Shown piece by piece: positions 31,356 to 38,676 of a stretch of 38,676 nt of DNA; position 1 is the stretch's first letter, and every line of letters starts with the position of its first letter. Below the pieces are notes generated by a model. The model ran no database searches and was not told the origin of the DNA. It worked only from the letters and a program-made list of their open reading frames with translations. Source of the DNA: CAG-791 sp045117315 (GTDB lineage Bacteria; Bacillota; Clostridia; Lachnospirales; Lachnospiraceae); contig JBGUNJ010000133.1 of NCBI GenBank assembly GCA_045117315.1, positions 1-38,676 of the forward strand, given 5' to 3'. A program made the translations under genes and the position numbers.

Positions 31356-34274
31356 ATGTTTTTTCGTAAGTTTTTTGCTTCCTTCCCGGAAAACTGCTCC
31401 CGGAAAAAGTATTACATTGTCTACACAGCATCGTTCCTGCTTATATCATTCTTTGTTTTTTCCTGGTTCTGGGTTTCGGGGAGATCTCTGGTCTGGGAAG
31501 TGGATGGATGGGAGCAGCTTCTTCGCGCTCTTGCCTATTACAGAAATTACCTGAGAGGGATATTTGGCTGCCTGCTGCGTGAGCACAGACTGGTCATTCC
31601 GGACTGGGATTTTCACATTGGAGAGGGTTCCGACATTCTCACCACCCTCCACTACTATGCAATCGGAGATCCGATGACCCTGCTTTCGGTTTTTGTCCCT
31701 GAGAACAGGATTCATTTGTTTTATTCTTTTTCCTGTGTGCTGAGGCTGTATCTGTCCGGGATTGCTTTTTCGGTGATGGCCTTCGGCGTCGGTGAGAGAA
31801 ACCGCTGCGGGATTCTTGCAGGAGCCCTGTCATACAGTTTCTGCAACTGGGCTCTCTTTGAGGCTGCCACTTTTTCGTTTTTTTTAAACCCGCTCATTTA
31901 TCTTCCTCTGCTGATTCTGGGGATTGAGAAAATCCTCAGGCGGGAGAGGCCTTTCATGTATATTTCCGTCCTTGCGGTGGCTGCGGCGAGCAATTTTTAT
32001 TTTTATTATATGATCGCTGTCTGCCTCGCGGTTTATTCAATCGTGAGGGTTTTCTGCCTGTATGGAAAGAAAGCGGGAAAGGTGATTCCGGAGCTGCTTC
32101 GTCTTTTCGGGTATTTTGTTTCAGGGACCTGCATTGCCGGAGTGATCATGCTGCCGGTTCTTGTGGCTATGCTGGGGGATGCGCGCATGGGGATCCGGGG
32201 GGCTTTTCCTCTGGTTCTGCTTTATCCCAGGCCCTATTACAGCCAGCTGCCGGCGGCTCTTTTCTCCGGCCGCTCTCTCTATGAAGTATTTATAGGACTC
32301 AGCGCTCCCACGCTGCCCGCCTGTATTCTGCTGTTTCAAAGGAAAAAGAGGGATACAGGCCTGAAGATCCTGCTCGCGGTCTGTTTTCTGATTCTGCTCC
32401 TGCCTCTCGGGGGCAGATTCATGAACGGAATGTCCTATGCGATCAATCGCTGGGTGTGGGCTATGGTCCTTCTGTGTTCTTTCATCCTCACGAGGGAGTG
32501 GGAAGATCTGTTTGCGCTTTTGCCCGGGGAAAAACGATGTCTGCTGACGGGATGCGCGGTATTTACCGCCGCCTGTTTTCTTCTGAATTATTCCCGGACA
32601 CCGGGCGCTTTTTCCATGATTGCTTTTCTCCTGGCCTCCTGTATTGTGATCCTCCGGCAGGAAGGAAAAGAGAGCACAATTCAGGGGCAGATCCTGATGT
32701 GTCTGCTGGTCGCCGCCGGTGCGGTCAATCTGGCTTTCTGGCAATACTCCTCCGAGGGAGAAGGAATCGCGAAACAGCGGGTTGAAAACAGAAAGATTGA
32801 GGAAGAGTTCTTTAACAATGAGACAAATGCGGTTCTGGAGACGGCGGAAGGAGATTATATCCGCTATACGGGGCGGGATCTCACGAAGAATGCCTCAGTC
32901 ACGACCAGTCTGTCCAGCACGCAGTACTATTGGTCCAATTCCAATCCTTATACCAGTCAGTTCCGCTCTGACATGGAACTTCTTGAGGGGATGATTCATA
33001 TCATAGACGGCTATGATGACCGGACAGCCCTGATCACTCTGAGCGGTACCGGCTATTATGCCGCTGATCAGGGAGACGAAAAGGGACTTCCCTACGGCTT
33101 TGAGAAAGCAGGGGAAGTCAATCTTCAGCAGGCCAGGACTGAGCGGCGTCTGGAGGAACTGAAGAAGGAACTGGGAACAGAGTATCTGACGCAGGAACAG
33201 GAAGATAAGATCCGCGGCGATTCCGATATCATTACTGCCGTTTATAAAAATAAATATGCGCTCCCTGTCGGATACTGCTATAATAACTATATTTCCAGGA
33301 ATCAATGGGATCATCTCAATGCTGTGGAAAAACAGCAGGTTCTGCTCAGGGCTGCCTGTGTAGACGAAGCTCCTCCGGGTCTGACGCAATATGATGTGGG
33401 GACAGCGGATTCCTCCGTTACAGAACTGCCCTTTGAAGTGGAGTGTAAGGGATCCGGGATCAGCTACAGGGACGGGGCTTTTATTACGACCGACAGCAAC
33501 ATGACTGCTGTCCTGACCTTTCAGGGACTTGCGGATTCGGAAACCTACGTGGAGTTCACGGGTCTGGACTTTAAGGAGACCCGGAAATACGATCTCTATT
33601 TCGGCGATGAGTCCGTTGATCCACTCAACCTTTATACGGAGACAAACTGGAAATATCTGGAGGAAAGCAGAAAATCCAGTATGCGGAAAAGCGCTTTTTT
33701 CTTTGATGGAGGAAAAAAGGTTAAAATAGAATTCACCTCTTCCTCAGGCGTGGAAAAAACTCTGGGGTTCCTTACTGAAAAACACAGTCTCACGAGTTTC
33801 AGACGAGATTATATAGTCAACCTTGGATATCAGAGGATACCGGACAGGTCGGTCTCAATCACTTTTCCGACGGCCGGACGGTATGAGTTATCTGACCTGA
33901 AGATTTACGGGGTGCCTGTGAAGGAATACAGGAGCGCCATAGCTGAGCGTCACAAATGCGTATTGGAAGAAATCAGGCTGGGCACGGATTCCCTCCTGGG
34001 CAGGATCAGCGTGGAGGAGCCGTCACTGCTCTGTCTGGCGGTTCCTTATTCCAGGGGATGGAAAATCAGGGTGGACGGAAAAGAGCAGAAAGCATTTCCG
34101 GTAAACGGCCACTACATCGGGACCCTCCTGACAGAAGGAGAGCATACGGTTGCAATGTCGTACAGAACTCCCGGCAAATATGCCGGAATGTTCCTGACAG
34201 CAGGGGGAATGATCCTGTTTCTGCTGCTTCTTTTTAAGGAAAATGTCCGTCAGCGCCGGGGGCGCGCGGATTGA
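31356..34274 (+). CDS. YfhO-family polytopic membrane protein (GT-C-like)
   Basis: The protein has 972 residues from the ATG at 31356; an alternative GTG at 31320 would add 12. Neither start has a good ribosome site. The N-terminal half (to about residue 480) has about 12 hydrophobic segments, and residues about 490-930 form a large, probably extracytoplasmic domain. A last membrane segment lies near 940-960, before a basic tail. VSGRSLVWEVDGWEQ after the first segment matches the Asp-containing loop of YfhO-type proteins. B. subtilis YfhO is linked to glycosylation of lipoteichoic acid; by analogy this one may transfer a sugar from a lipid carrier to an envelope polymer. It lies between rimO and pgsA. 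Confidence 0.8.
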   Translation: MFFRKFFASFPENCSRKKYYIVYTASFLLISFFVFSWFWVSGRSLVWEVDGWEQLLRALAYYRNYLRGIFGCLLREHRLVIPDWDFHIGEGSDILTTLHYYAIGDPMTLLSVFVPENRIHLFYSFSCVLRLYLSGIAFSVMAFGVGERNRCGILAGALSYSFCNWALFEAATFSFFLNPLIYLPLLILGIEKILRRERPFMYISVLAVAAASNFYFYYMIAVCLAVYSIVRVFCLYGKKAGKVIPELLRLFGYFVSGTCIAGVIMLPVLVAMLGDARMGIRGAFPLVLLYPRPYYSQLPAALFSGRSLYEVFIGLSAPTLPACILLFQRKKRDTGLKILLAVCFLILLLPLGGRFMNGMSYAINRWVWAMVLLCSFILTREWEDLFALLPGEKRCLLTGCAVFTAACFLLNYSRTPGAFSMIAFLLASCIVILRQEGKESTIQGQILMCLLVAAGAVNLAFWQYSSEGEGIAKQRVENRKIEEEFFNNETNAVLETAEGDYIRYTGRDLTKNASVTTSLSSTQYYWSNSNPYTSQFRSDMELLEGMIHIIDGYDDRTALITLSGTGYYAADQGDEKGLPYGFEKAGEVNLQQARTERRLEELKKELGTEYLTQEQEDKIRGDSDIITAVYKNKYALPVGYCYNNYISRNQWDHLNAVEKQQVLLRAACVDEAPPGLTQYDVGTADSSVTELPFEVECKGSGISYRDGAFITTDSNMTAVLTFQGLADSETYVEFTGLDFKETRKYDLYFGDESVDPLNLYTETNWKYLEESRKSSMRKSAFFFDGGKKVKIEFTSSSGVEKTLGFLTEKHSLTSFRRDYIVNLGYQRIPDRSVSITFPTAGRYELSDLKIYGVPVKEYRSAIAERHKCVLEEIRLGTDSLLGRISVEEPSLLCLAVPYSRGWKIRVDGKEQKAFPVNGHYIGTLLTEGEHTVAMSYRTPGKYAGMFLTAGGMILFLLLLFKENVRQRRGRAD

Positions 34275-34327
34275 CCGCAGGCATGCTGTTTCTGCGGCGG
34301 TATCTATTTATGAAAGGGGATAAAGTT

Positions 34328-34870
34328 ATGAATCTGCCAAATAAACTGACTGTTCTTCGTGTTGTTCTGGTCCCGTTTTTTGTAGCGGCTCTGCTGATCT
34401 CGAAAACCACCGAGTCCATGAAGTGGGCGGCCCTGGTCCTGTTTATCGTCGCCTCCCTCACAGATCTTCTGGACGGCAAGATCGCCAGAAAGTATAACCT
34501 TGTCACCACATTCGGAAAGTTCATGGATCCTCTGGCCGACAAGGTGCTTACCATTTCGGGCATGATCTGCCTCATTGAGCTGGGCAGGATCCCTTCCTGG
34601 ATCGTCGTGATCATCGTCGCCAGAGAGTTTATCATCAGCGGCTTCCGCCTCATTGCTACCGAGCACGGAATCGTCATTGCCGCCAACTACTGGGGCAAGT
34701 GGAAAACTACTTTCCAGATGATCATGATCATCCTCATGATCATGAATATCCCAAGACTCAGCCTGGTGACAGACATTGTCATGTGGATCGCGCTGCTTCT
34801 GACTATCATTTCCCTGGCAACATACATTATGCAGAATATGGAAGTGGTCAGGACCATGGAACTGAAATAA
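34328..34870 (+). CDS. pgsA: CDP-diacylglycerol-glycerol-3-phosphate 3-phosphatidyltransferase
   Basis: The protein has 180 residues from the ATG at 34328, preceded by AAAGGGGA. It makes phosphatidylglycerol phosphate from CDP-diacylglycerol, the first committed step to phosphatidylglycerol. The opening MNLPNKLTVLR is typical. The CDP-alcohol phosphotransferase motif appears as DLLDGKIARKYNL, then FGKFMDPLADK, with the metal-binding Asp residues present. Four to five membrane segments are visible. The rimO-pgsA linkage seen in many Clostridia is here interrupted by the YfhO-like gene. Confidence 0.95.
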   Translation: MNLPNKLTVLRVVLVPFFVAALLISKTTESMKWAALVLFIVASLTDLLDGKIARKYNLVTTFGKFMDPLADKVLTISGMICLIELGRIPSWIVVIIVAREFIISGFRLIATEHGIVIAANYWGKWKTTFQMIMIILMIMNIPRLSLVTDIVMWIALLLTIISLATYIMQNMEVVRTMELK

Positions 34871-34888
34871 TTTCCGGCAACCCGCCGT

Positions 34889-34975
34889 TTTGCGCGCGGA
34901 CAGCGCGCAAAACGATTGCAAAACGAGCGCGGACAGCGCGCAAAACGATTGCAAAACGAGCGCGGACCGCGGGGG
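34889..34975. repeat. 33-bp tandem repeat containing a palindrome
   Basis: Units 34894-34926 and 34927-34959 are identical; a third start follows at 34960. Each carries GCGCGC or GCGCGGACAGCGCGC. The first forms a hairpin TTTTGCGCGC with GCGCGCAAAA. No T run follows, so it is an uncertain terminator for pgsA. Confidence 0.8.
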
Positions 34976-35053
34976 TTCCCGTTCAGCGGGGGACTCCCGC
35001 GTATTGCTGCAGCCTGCGGCAGCACGCGGCGGGAAAAGAGACGGTATTTTTTG

Positions 35054-35196
35054 GAAACGCCCGGTTGAAACGCCCGGTTGAAAGGCCAGGTGGAAACGCC
35101 CGGTTGAAAGGCCCGGTTGAAACGCCCGGTTGAAAGGCCCGGTTGAAAGGTCCGGTTGAAAGGTCCGGTTGAAATACCCGGCTGAAACACCCGTGG
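35054..35196. repeat. 13-bp tandem repeat, eleven units
   Basis: Eleven contiguous 13-bp units, variants of GAAACGCCCGGTT and GAAAGGCCCGGTT, end 34 bp before thiN. Alternating unit types suggest expansion of a 26-bp pair as well as of single units. No promoter is seen between pgsA and thiN. Confidence 0.9.
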
Positions 35197-35230
35197 CAGG
35201 AAAGATAATCTGCAGCTGACAGGTGGAATC

Positions 35231-35959
35231 ATGATGGAAAACAGAGACGGAAAAGGACGCGCCATCCTCATGTGCGCAGGTGAATATGAACCCATGGAGA
35301 TCCTCCGCGGCGCGGAGGATTTTGTCGTTGCGGTGGACGGCGGCCTTGCCAGACTTCTGGAAGCCGGGATCGAGCCGGACCTGGTCCTGGGGGATTTCGA
35401 CTCCATTGAGGAAAAATACATCCCCTGGCTTGACTGCCTGAAAAATAAATCGCCGGAAAAGCTGATCCGGCTTCCCTGTGAAAAGGATGATACAGATACC
35501 CTTCACGCAGCCCGCGTCTGCCTGGAGAGAGGGTATAAGAGGATCGACCTCTACGGTGCCCTGGGCGGCAGGCTGGATCACACGATCGCCAATATACAGA
35601 CTCTGTCCTGGATCCGCAGGCAGGGCGGATGCGGTTATCTGCTCGGGAAAGATACTCTGGCGACTGTCCTCTGCGGTGAAATGATCCTGCTGCCGGACAC
35701 CTTCGAAGGGACTTTTTCCATCTTCGCGCTGGACGGGAGAGTGACGGGCGTGACTCTCGAGGGCATGAAATATCCGCTCTTTGAGTGGGAACTGACCAAT
35801 ACTTTTCCCCTGGGAGTGAGCAATGAAGTGAGAAATATGGCCGGAGAGGGAAAGAGAGCTTCCGCTTCCGTGCGGGAGGGTCTGGCACTGATGGTCCTGA
35901 CCCGGAGAGAAGGATCGAAAGGAATCGATTCCGGAGAACTGGAGAGAAGGAAATTCTGA
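35231..35959 (+). CDS. thiN: Thiamine pyrophosphokinase
   Basis: The protein has 242 residues. It transfers pyrophosphate from ATP to thiamine, giving thiamine pyrophosphate. Diagnostic motifs are VAVDGGLARLLEAGIEPD, LGDFDSI, KDDTDT (catalytic acidic cluster) and YGALGGRLDHTIANI. The C-terminal half is the beta-sandwich thiamine-binding part. ATG codons at 35231 and 35234 are both possible; AGGTGG favours the second slightly. In many Firmicutes thiN follows rpe and rsgA; here it lies downstream of pgsA after a repeat-filled gap. Confidence 0.93.
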   Translation: MMENRDGKGRAILMCAGEYEPMEILRGAEDFVVAVDGGLARLLEAGIEPDLVLGDFDSIEEKYIPWLDCLKNKSPEKLIRLPCEKDDTDTLHAARVCLERGYKRIDLYGALGGRLDHTIANIQTLSWIRRQGGCGYLLGKDTLATVLCGEMILLPDTFEGTFSIFALDGRVTGVTLEGMKYPLFEWELTNTFPLGVSNEVRNMAGEGKRASASVREGLALMVLTRREGSKGIDSGELERRKF

Positions 35960-35969
35960 TAAACGCAAT

Positions 35970-36018
35970 AAGGGGATGCTTCTGACATTGAATGGATCAA
36001 TGGCAGGGCATCCCCTTT
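35970..36018 (+). terminator. Probable terminator of thiN
   Basis: Stem AAGGGGATGC (35970-35979)/GCATCCCCTT (36008-36017) with a 28-nt loop and only a short T run. Confidence 0.55.
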
Positions 36019-36020
36019 CC

Positions 36021-36136
36021 GATCGCAGGGCTGCCGTAAAGTATCTTTCGCCTGATGGCGAACGGCATCCCACGGGAGGGCAGAGGGCGCATATGAACTG
36101 CATAGCAGTTCATATTGATGCCTCTACCCTGTTTTT
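36021..36136 (+). repeat. Palindromic element, family A, copy with alternative 3' module
   Basis: It begins GATCGCAGGGCTGCCGTAAA directly behind the thiN terminator. The 5' hairpin is as in the other A copies. The 3' module carries the GCATATGAACTGC/GCAGTTCATAT hairpin also found in the B copy at 20341, enclosed by GGGCAGAGG and CCTCTACCC and followed by TGTTTTTAT. It could therefore end transcription from the plus strand, and it lies between the convergent thiN and glnN genes. Confidence 0.75.
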
Positions 36137-36150
36137 ATATTCAGTGACAA

Positions 36151-38244
36151 TTATGTCTCGCTGAACAGAAGGTCGGAATAAACCGGTATGGGCCATGCGT
36201 CTTTGGCTGTGATCGTCTCCAGCTCGTCGGCGTAGCTGCGGCACTCGTTCATGTCGGGAATGATGACGTTGCGGCAGTATTTCATGGCATCCACAGGCTC
36301 GGCCGGCACTTCCCGGAGATCCTTTTCCAGTTTGCCGCACGCATCGCTAAGACAGTCTGTGAGCATGGCGTTGTTCCTTGCGTTGTTTTCTTCATATTTG
36401 CAGGGAAGTCCCAGATCCTTGCGCTTTTTGAGTCCGTCGCAGAGGCGGCTTCCGTAGCTGGAAACGGCCGGCAGGATCTCCTTGCGCAGCATGTTGATCA
36501 GGGTCCTTGCCTCGATCTCGATGGTGGCGGAGTAATTCTGCACGTGAATGTTGTAACGGGCGAACACTTCGTCGCGGGTATAGATCGAGTGAGAAGTGAA
36601 CAGCTGGATGTTCTTCTCCGAAATATAAGAGGGAAGGGCGTCCACTGTGGAGACGTTGTTGGACAGGCCGCGGCGCTTGGCTTCTTCGATCCATGTCTCA
36701 TCATAGCCGTTTCCGTCAAAAATGATCCTCTTGTGGGCTGTCAGCTCACGCTTGACAAGGGCGTTGAGATCCTCGTGGAAATGGCTTGATTTTTCCAGTT
36801 CATCCGCAAACCTGCCCAGGGTGTCCGCCATCATGGTGTTGAGGACGATGTTGGGGCCGGAGATGGAGAGAGAGGATCCCACCATACGAAATTCAAATTT
36901 ATTGCCCGTGAAAGCCATGGGGGAAGTGCGGTTCCGGTCCGTGTTGTCCATGGGGATGGGGGGCATTGTATCGACGCCGATGGAGAGAGTCCGCTTGCCG
37001 GCATTTGTGTAGTCCTCATCGTTGACGATGGAATTGACTACGCCGCTGAGTTCTTCTCCCAGGAAGATGGAGACGACCGCGGGAGGCGCTTCCTGGGCAC
37101 CCAGACGGTGGTCATTTCCGGGAGTTGCCACAGTCACGCGGAGCATGTCCTGATACTCATCAACACCCTTGATGAAGGCTGTCAGGAAGAGAAGAAACTG
37201 CGCGTTTTCACGGGGGGTCGACCCCGGTTTGAACAGATTTTCACCCTTGTCCGTACTGAGTGACCAGTTGTCGTGCTTGCCTGAGCCGTTGACGCCCGCG
37301 AAAGGTTTCTCGTGGAGAAGGCAGACCATATCGTGGCGGCTGGCTACTTTTTTCATGATTTCCATTGTGATCTGGTTCTGGTCACATGCCATGTTGGCGT
37401 CAGTGTAGACCGGAGCCATCTCGTGCTGGGCGGGAGCCACCTCGTTGTGTTTGGTCTTGGAAAGTACGCCCAGCTTCCAGAGCTCATTGTCCAGATCCTG
37501 CATATATGCCTGCACGCGGGGACGGATCGCGCCGTAATAGTGGTCGGCCAGTTCCTGACCTCTGGGGGGCTTGGCCCCGATCAGAGTGCGTCCGGTCATG
37601 ATCAGATCCTCGCGCTGTTTGTAGAGGGACTTGTCCACGAGGAAATATTCCTGTTCGGCGCCCACCTGTGCGATGACCCGGCGGGTTTCAGTGTCGCCGA
37701 AGAGGCGGAGGATTCTGACGGCTGATTTGCTGACAGCCTCCATGGACCTCAGCAGGGGCATTTTTTTATCGAGAGCATGTCCCGAGTAAGAGCAGAAGAT
37801 AGTGGGAATGCAGAGGGTCTTTTCCTTAATAAAAGCAAAGGAAGTGGGATCCCAGGCGGTATAGCCGCGCGCCTCAAAAGTCGCCCGCAGGCCGCCGGAG
37901 GGGAAGGAGGAGGCATCCGATTCTCCGCGCACAAGTTCCTTGCCCGAAAATTCCATCACGACCTTGCCTCCGTCTGTCGGCTGGATGAAACTGTCGTGTT
38001 TTTCGGCCGTGTATCCCGTCATGGGCTGGAACCAGTGTGTATAATGGGTCGCTCCTTTTTCCACTGCCCACTGTTTCATTGCTTCCGCGATTTCATTCGC
38101 AGTGGAGATGTCAAGAGGAGTACCGTCGGAGACGGACTTTTTCCACGCTTTATAGCAGGCGGGGGACAGCCGGTCCTTCATGGTATCTTCATTGAAAACC
38201 TCACTTCCGAACAGCTCCGGAAGACGCTTGATTGTCTTACTCAT
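36151..38244 (-). CDS. glnN: Glutamine synthetase type III
   Basis: The protein has 697 residues from the ATG at 38244, which has GAGGAGG 5 nt upstream; a further in-frame ATG at 38280 has no such site. It condenses ammonia with glutamate using ATP. The length of about 700 residues marks the GSIII class, well above the roughly 450 of GSI. Signature stretches are VGAEQEYFLVD, NEVAPAQHEMAP, NGSGKHDNWSLS and TGNKFEFRMVGSS. GSIII enzymes form large double-ring dodecamers. A minus-strand TATAAT (38305-38300) may be its -10, but no clear -35 is seen, nor an evident nitrogen-control site. Confidence 0.97.
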   Translation of the reverse strand: MSKTIKRLPELFGSEVFNEDTMKDRLSPACYKAWKKSVSDGTPLDISTANEIAEAMKQWAVEKGATHYTHWFQPMTGYTAEKHDSFIQPTDGGKVVMEFSGKELVRGESDASSFPSGGLRATFEARGYTAWDPTSFAFIKEKTLCIPTIFCSYSGHALDKKMPLLRSMEAVSKSAVRILRLFGDTETRRVIAQVGAEQEYFLVDKSLYKQREDLIMTGRTLIGAKPPRGQELADHYYGAIRPRVQAYMQDLDNELWKLGVLSKTKHNEVAPAQHEMAPVYTDANMACDQNQITMEIMKKVASRHDMVCLLHEKPFAGVNGSGKHDNWSLSTDKGENLFKPGSTPRENAQFLLFLTAFIKGVDEYQDMLRVTVATPGNDHRLGAQEAPPAVVSIFLGEELSGVVNSIVNDEDYTNAGKRTLSIGVDTMPPIPMDNTDRNRTSPMAFTGNKFEFRMVGSSLSISGPNIVLNTMMADTLGRFADELEKSSHFHEDLNALVKRELTAHKRIIFDGNGYDETWIEEAKRRGLSNNVSTVDALPSYISEKNIQLFTSHSIYTRDEVFARYNIHVQNYSATIEIEARTLINMLRKEILPAVSSYGSRLCDGLKKRKDLGLPCKYEENNARNNAMLTDCLSDACGKLEKDLREVPAEPVDAMKYCRNVIIPDMNECRSYADELETITAKDAWPIPVYSDLLFSET

Positions 38245-38405
38245 TATTGCCTCCTCGTCAGTACGTTTGAGGGTATACATTGCAGTCTTTAACAGACGTA
38301 TTATACAGAAAAAGAATTAGGAATAGAAGAGTTAATTTTAAAAAAACATTTGGGGGAATCGTTGAAGGCTGCGGACGGTTACGGTCCGGGTTATCCGGAT
38401 AACAG

Positions 38406-38480
38406 GTTATACACGCCCTGTCGGGGGCGTGTATGGTAACTGGCGTAAATCCCATTCCAAATCGCTGCGCGATGGGATTT
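38406..38480. repeat. Two palindromic elements near right edge
   Basis: At 38406-38440, GTTATACACGCCC pairs with GGGCGTGTATGGTAAC, a relative of the inverted repeat at 49-86. At 38447-38480, AAATCCCAT/ATGGGATTT enclose ATCGC/GCGAT. Neither is followed by a T run. Confidence 0.65.
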
Positions 38481-38594
38481 TGCCGTAAACCCCGGGTTTT
38501 TCACGGAGCGGGAGCGTCCCGACGAAACAGTGATGCACAAAAGCGCATTGTTTTCAGCAGGGCCTGAACTGTAACATAAAAGGAGTAAGACCCC

Positions 38595-38676
38595 CTCGAA
38601 TTCGAGGCGTTTTTGCGCGATTTTCAGCGCAAAAACCCGAGTGGAACGGCGTTCGCCCCATTCGCGAAGCGAATTC
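38595..38676. repeat. Palindrome cluster at right edge
   Basis: CTCGAATTCGAG (38595-38606) is self-complementary. GTTTTTGCGC (38609-38618)/GCGCAAAAAC (38627-38636) form a hairpin. Bases 38646-38676 repeat the first 31 bases of the window. The stretch 38481-38594 shows no gene. Confidence 0.65.

Noticed and set aside
26386..35196. CRISPR arrays
   Set aside because: The repeats are contiguous, without unique spacers of regular length, and no cas gene is present.
34304..36103. 599-codon open frame on the minus strand
   Set aside because: It is antisense to pgsA and thiN, and its repetitive middle comes from the 13-bp array. It has no ribosome site or recognisable domain.
1..38676. Circular plasmid or phage, because of the identical 31-base ends
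   Set aside because: The genes are single-copy chromosomal housekeeping genes (recA, glyA, rpoZ, gmk, pgsA) with no replication, partition or phage genes, and the shared bases lie in a palindromic repeat.

Overview
The window reads as a chromosomal segment of a Gram-positive anaerobe of the Clostridia, most likely a Lachnospiraceae-type bacterium. The evidence is the gene content: RemA, RNase Y, RqcH, an LCP-family protein, type III glutamine synthetase, a BcrAD/DUF2229 activase, the order yicC-remA-gmk-rpoZ-rimO, and a Firmicute-type LexA box in front of recA. Base composition is moderately GC-rich in genes and AT-rich in promoters. I see no tRNA, rRNA, CRISPR array, prophage or transposase gene.

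Layout. 1-3909: a palindrome-rich left edge, then a lipoprotein-anchored barnase-like RNase and its barstar-like inhibitor, a PrpA-type metallophosphatase and an LCP cell-wall ligase. 4348-6904: a PAP2-family membrane protein (minus) divergent from glyA (plus). 6905-8406: a 1.5-kb region without genes. It holds a consensus sigma-70 promoter followed by about 750 nt of non-coding, hairpin-rich sequence, a candidate large structured RNA. 8407-13503: a giant activase/DUF2229 protein (minus) carrying a LEA-like 11-residue repeat insertion. 14055-15800: a rhomboid-like zinc-binding membrane protein and a sigma-70-like protein that lacks region 4. 16267-20186: recA (LexA-controlled), recX and rny. 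20763-24421: glgA and a MurJ/SpoVB-type flippase. 24503-26305: rqcH (minus). 26774-35959: yicC, remA, gmk, rpoZ, rimO, a YfhO-like membrane protein, pgsA and thiN, all on plus. 36151-38244: glnN (minus). The right edge is again palindrome-rich, and its last 31 bases are identical to the first 31.

Two features cut across the region. First, two families of roughly 90-bp palindromic elements (called A and B here) sit mostly directly behind the T-tract of intrinsic terminators, and they share exchangeable 3' hairpin modules. Second, many intergenic gaps contain short tandem repeats with unrelated units (12, 13, 14, 15, 18, 19, 27, about 29, 33 and 70 bp), often just upstream of a start codon. The same expansion tendency shows inside genes: a 27-bp repeat in the barstar tail, a 33-bp-type repeat in the activase, a 15-bp repeat in the flippase N-terminus, and acidic tails on omega, RemA and barstar.

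Functionally most genes are housekeeping: one-carbon metabolism, recombination and SOS, RNA decay, ribosome rescue, translation modification, phospholipid and cell-wall synthesis, and nitrogen assimilation. The unusual material is the barnase/barstar pair, the candidate RNA at 7232-7980, the activase insertion, the sigma-like protein and the repeat landscape.
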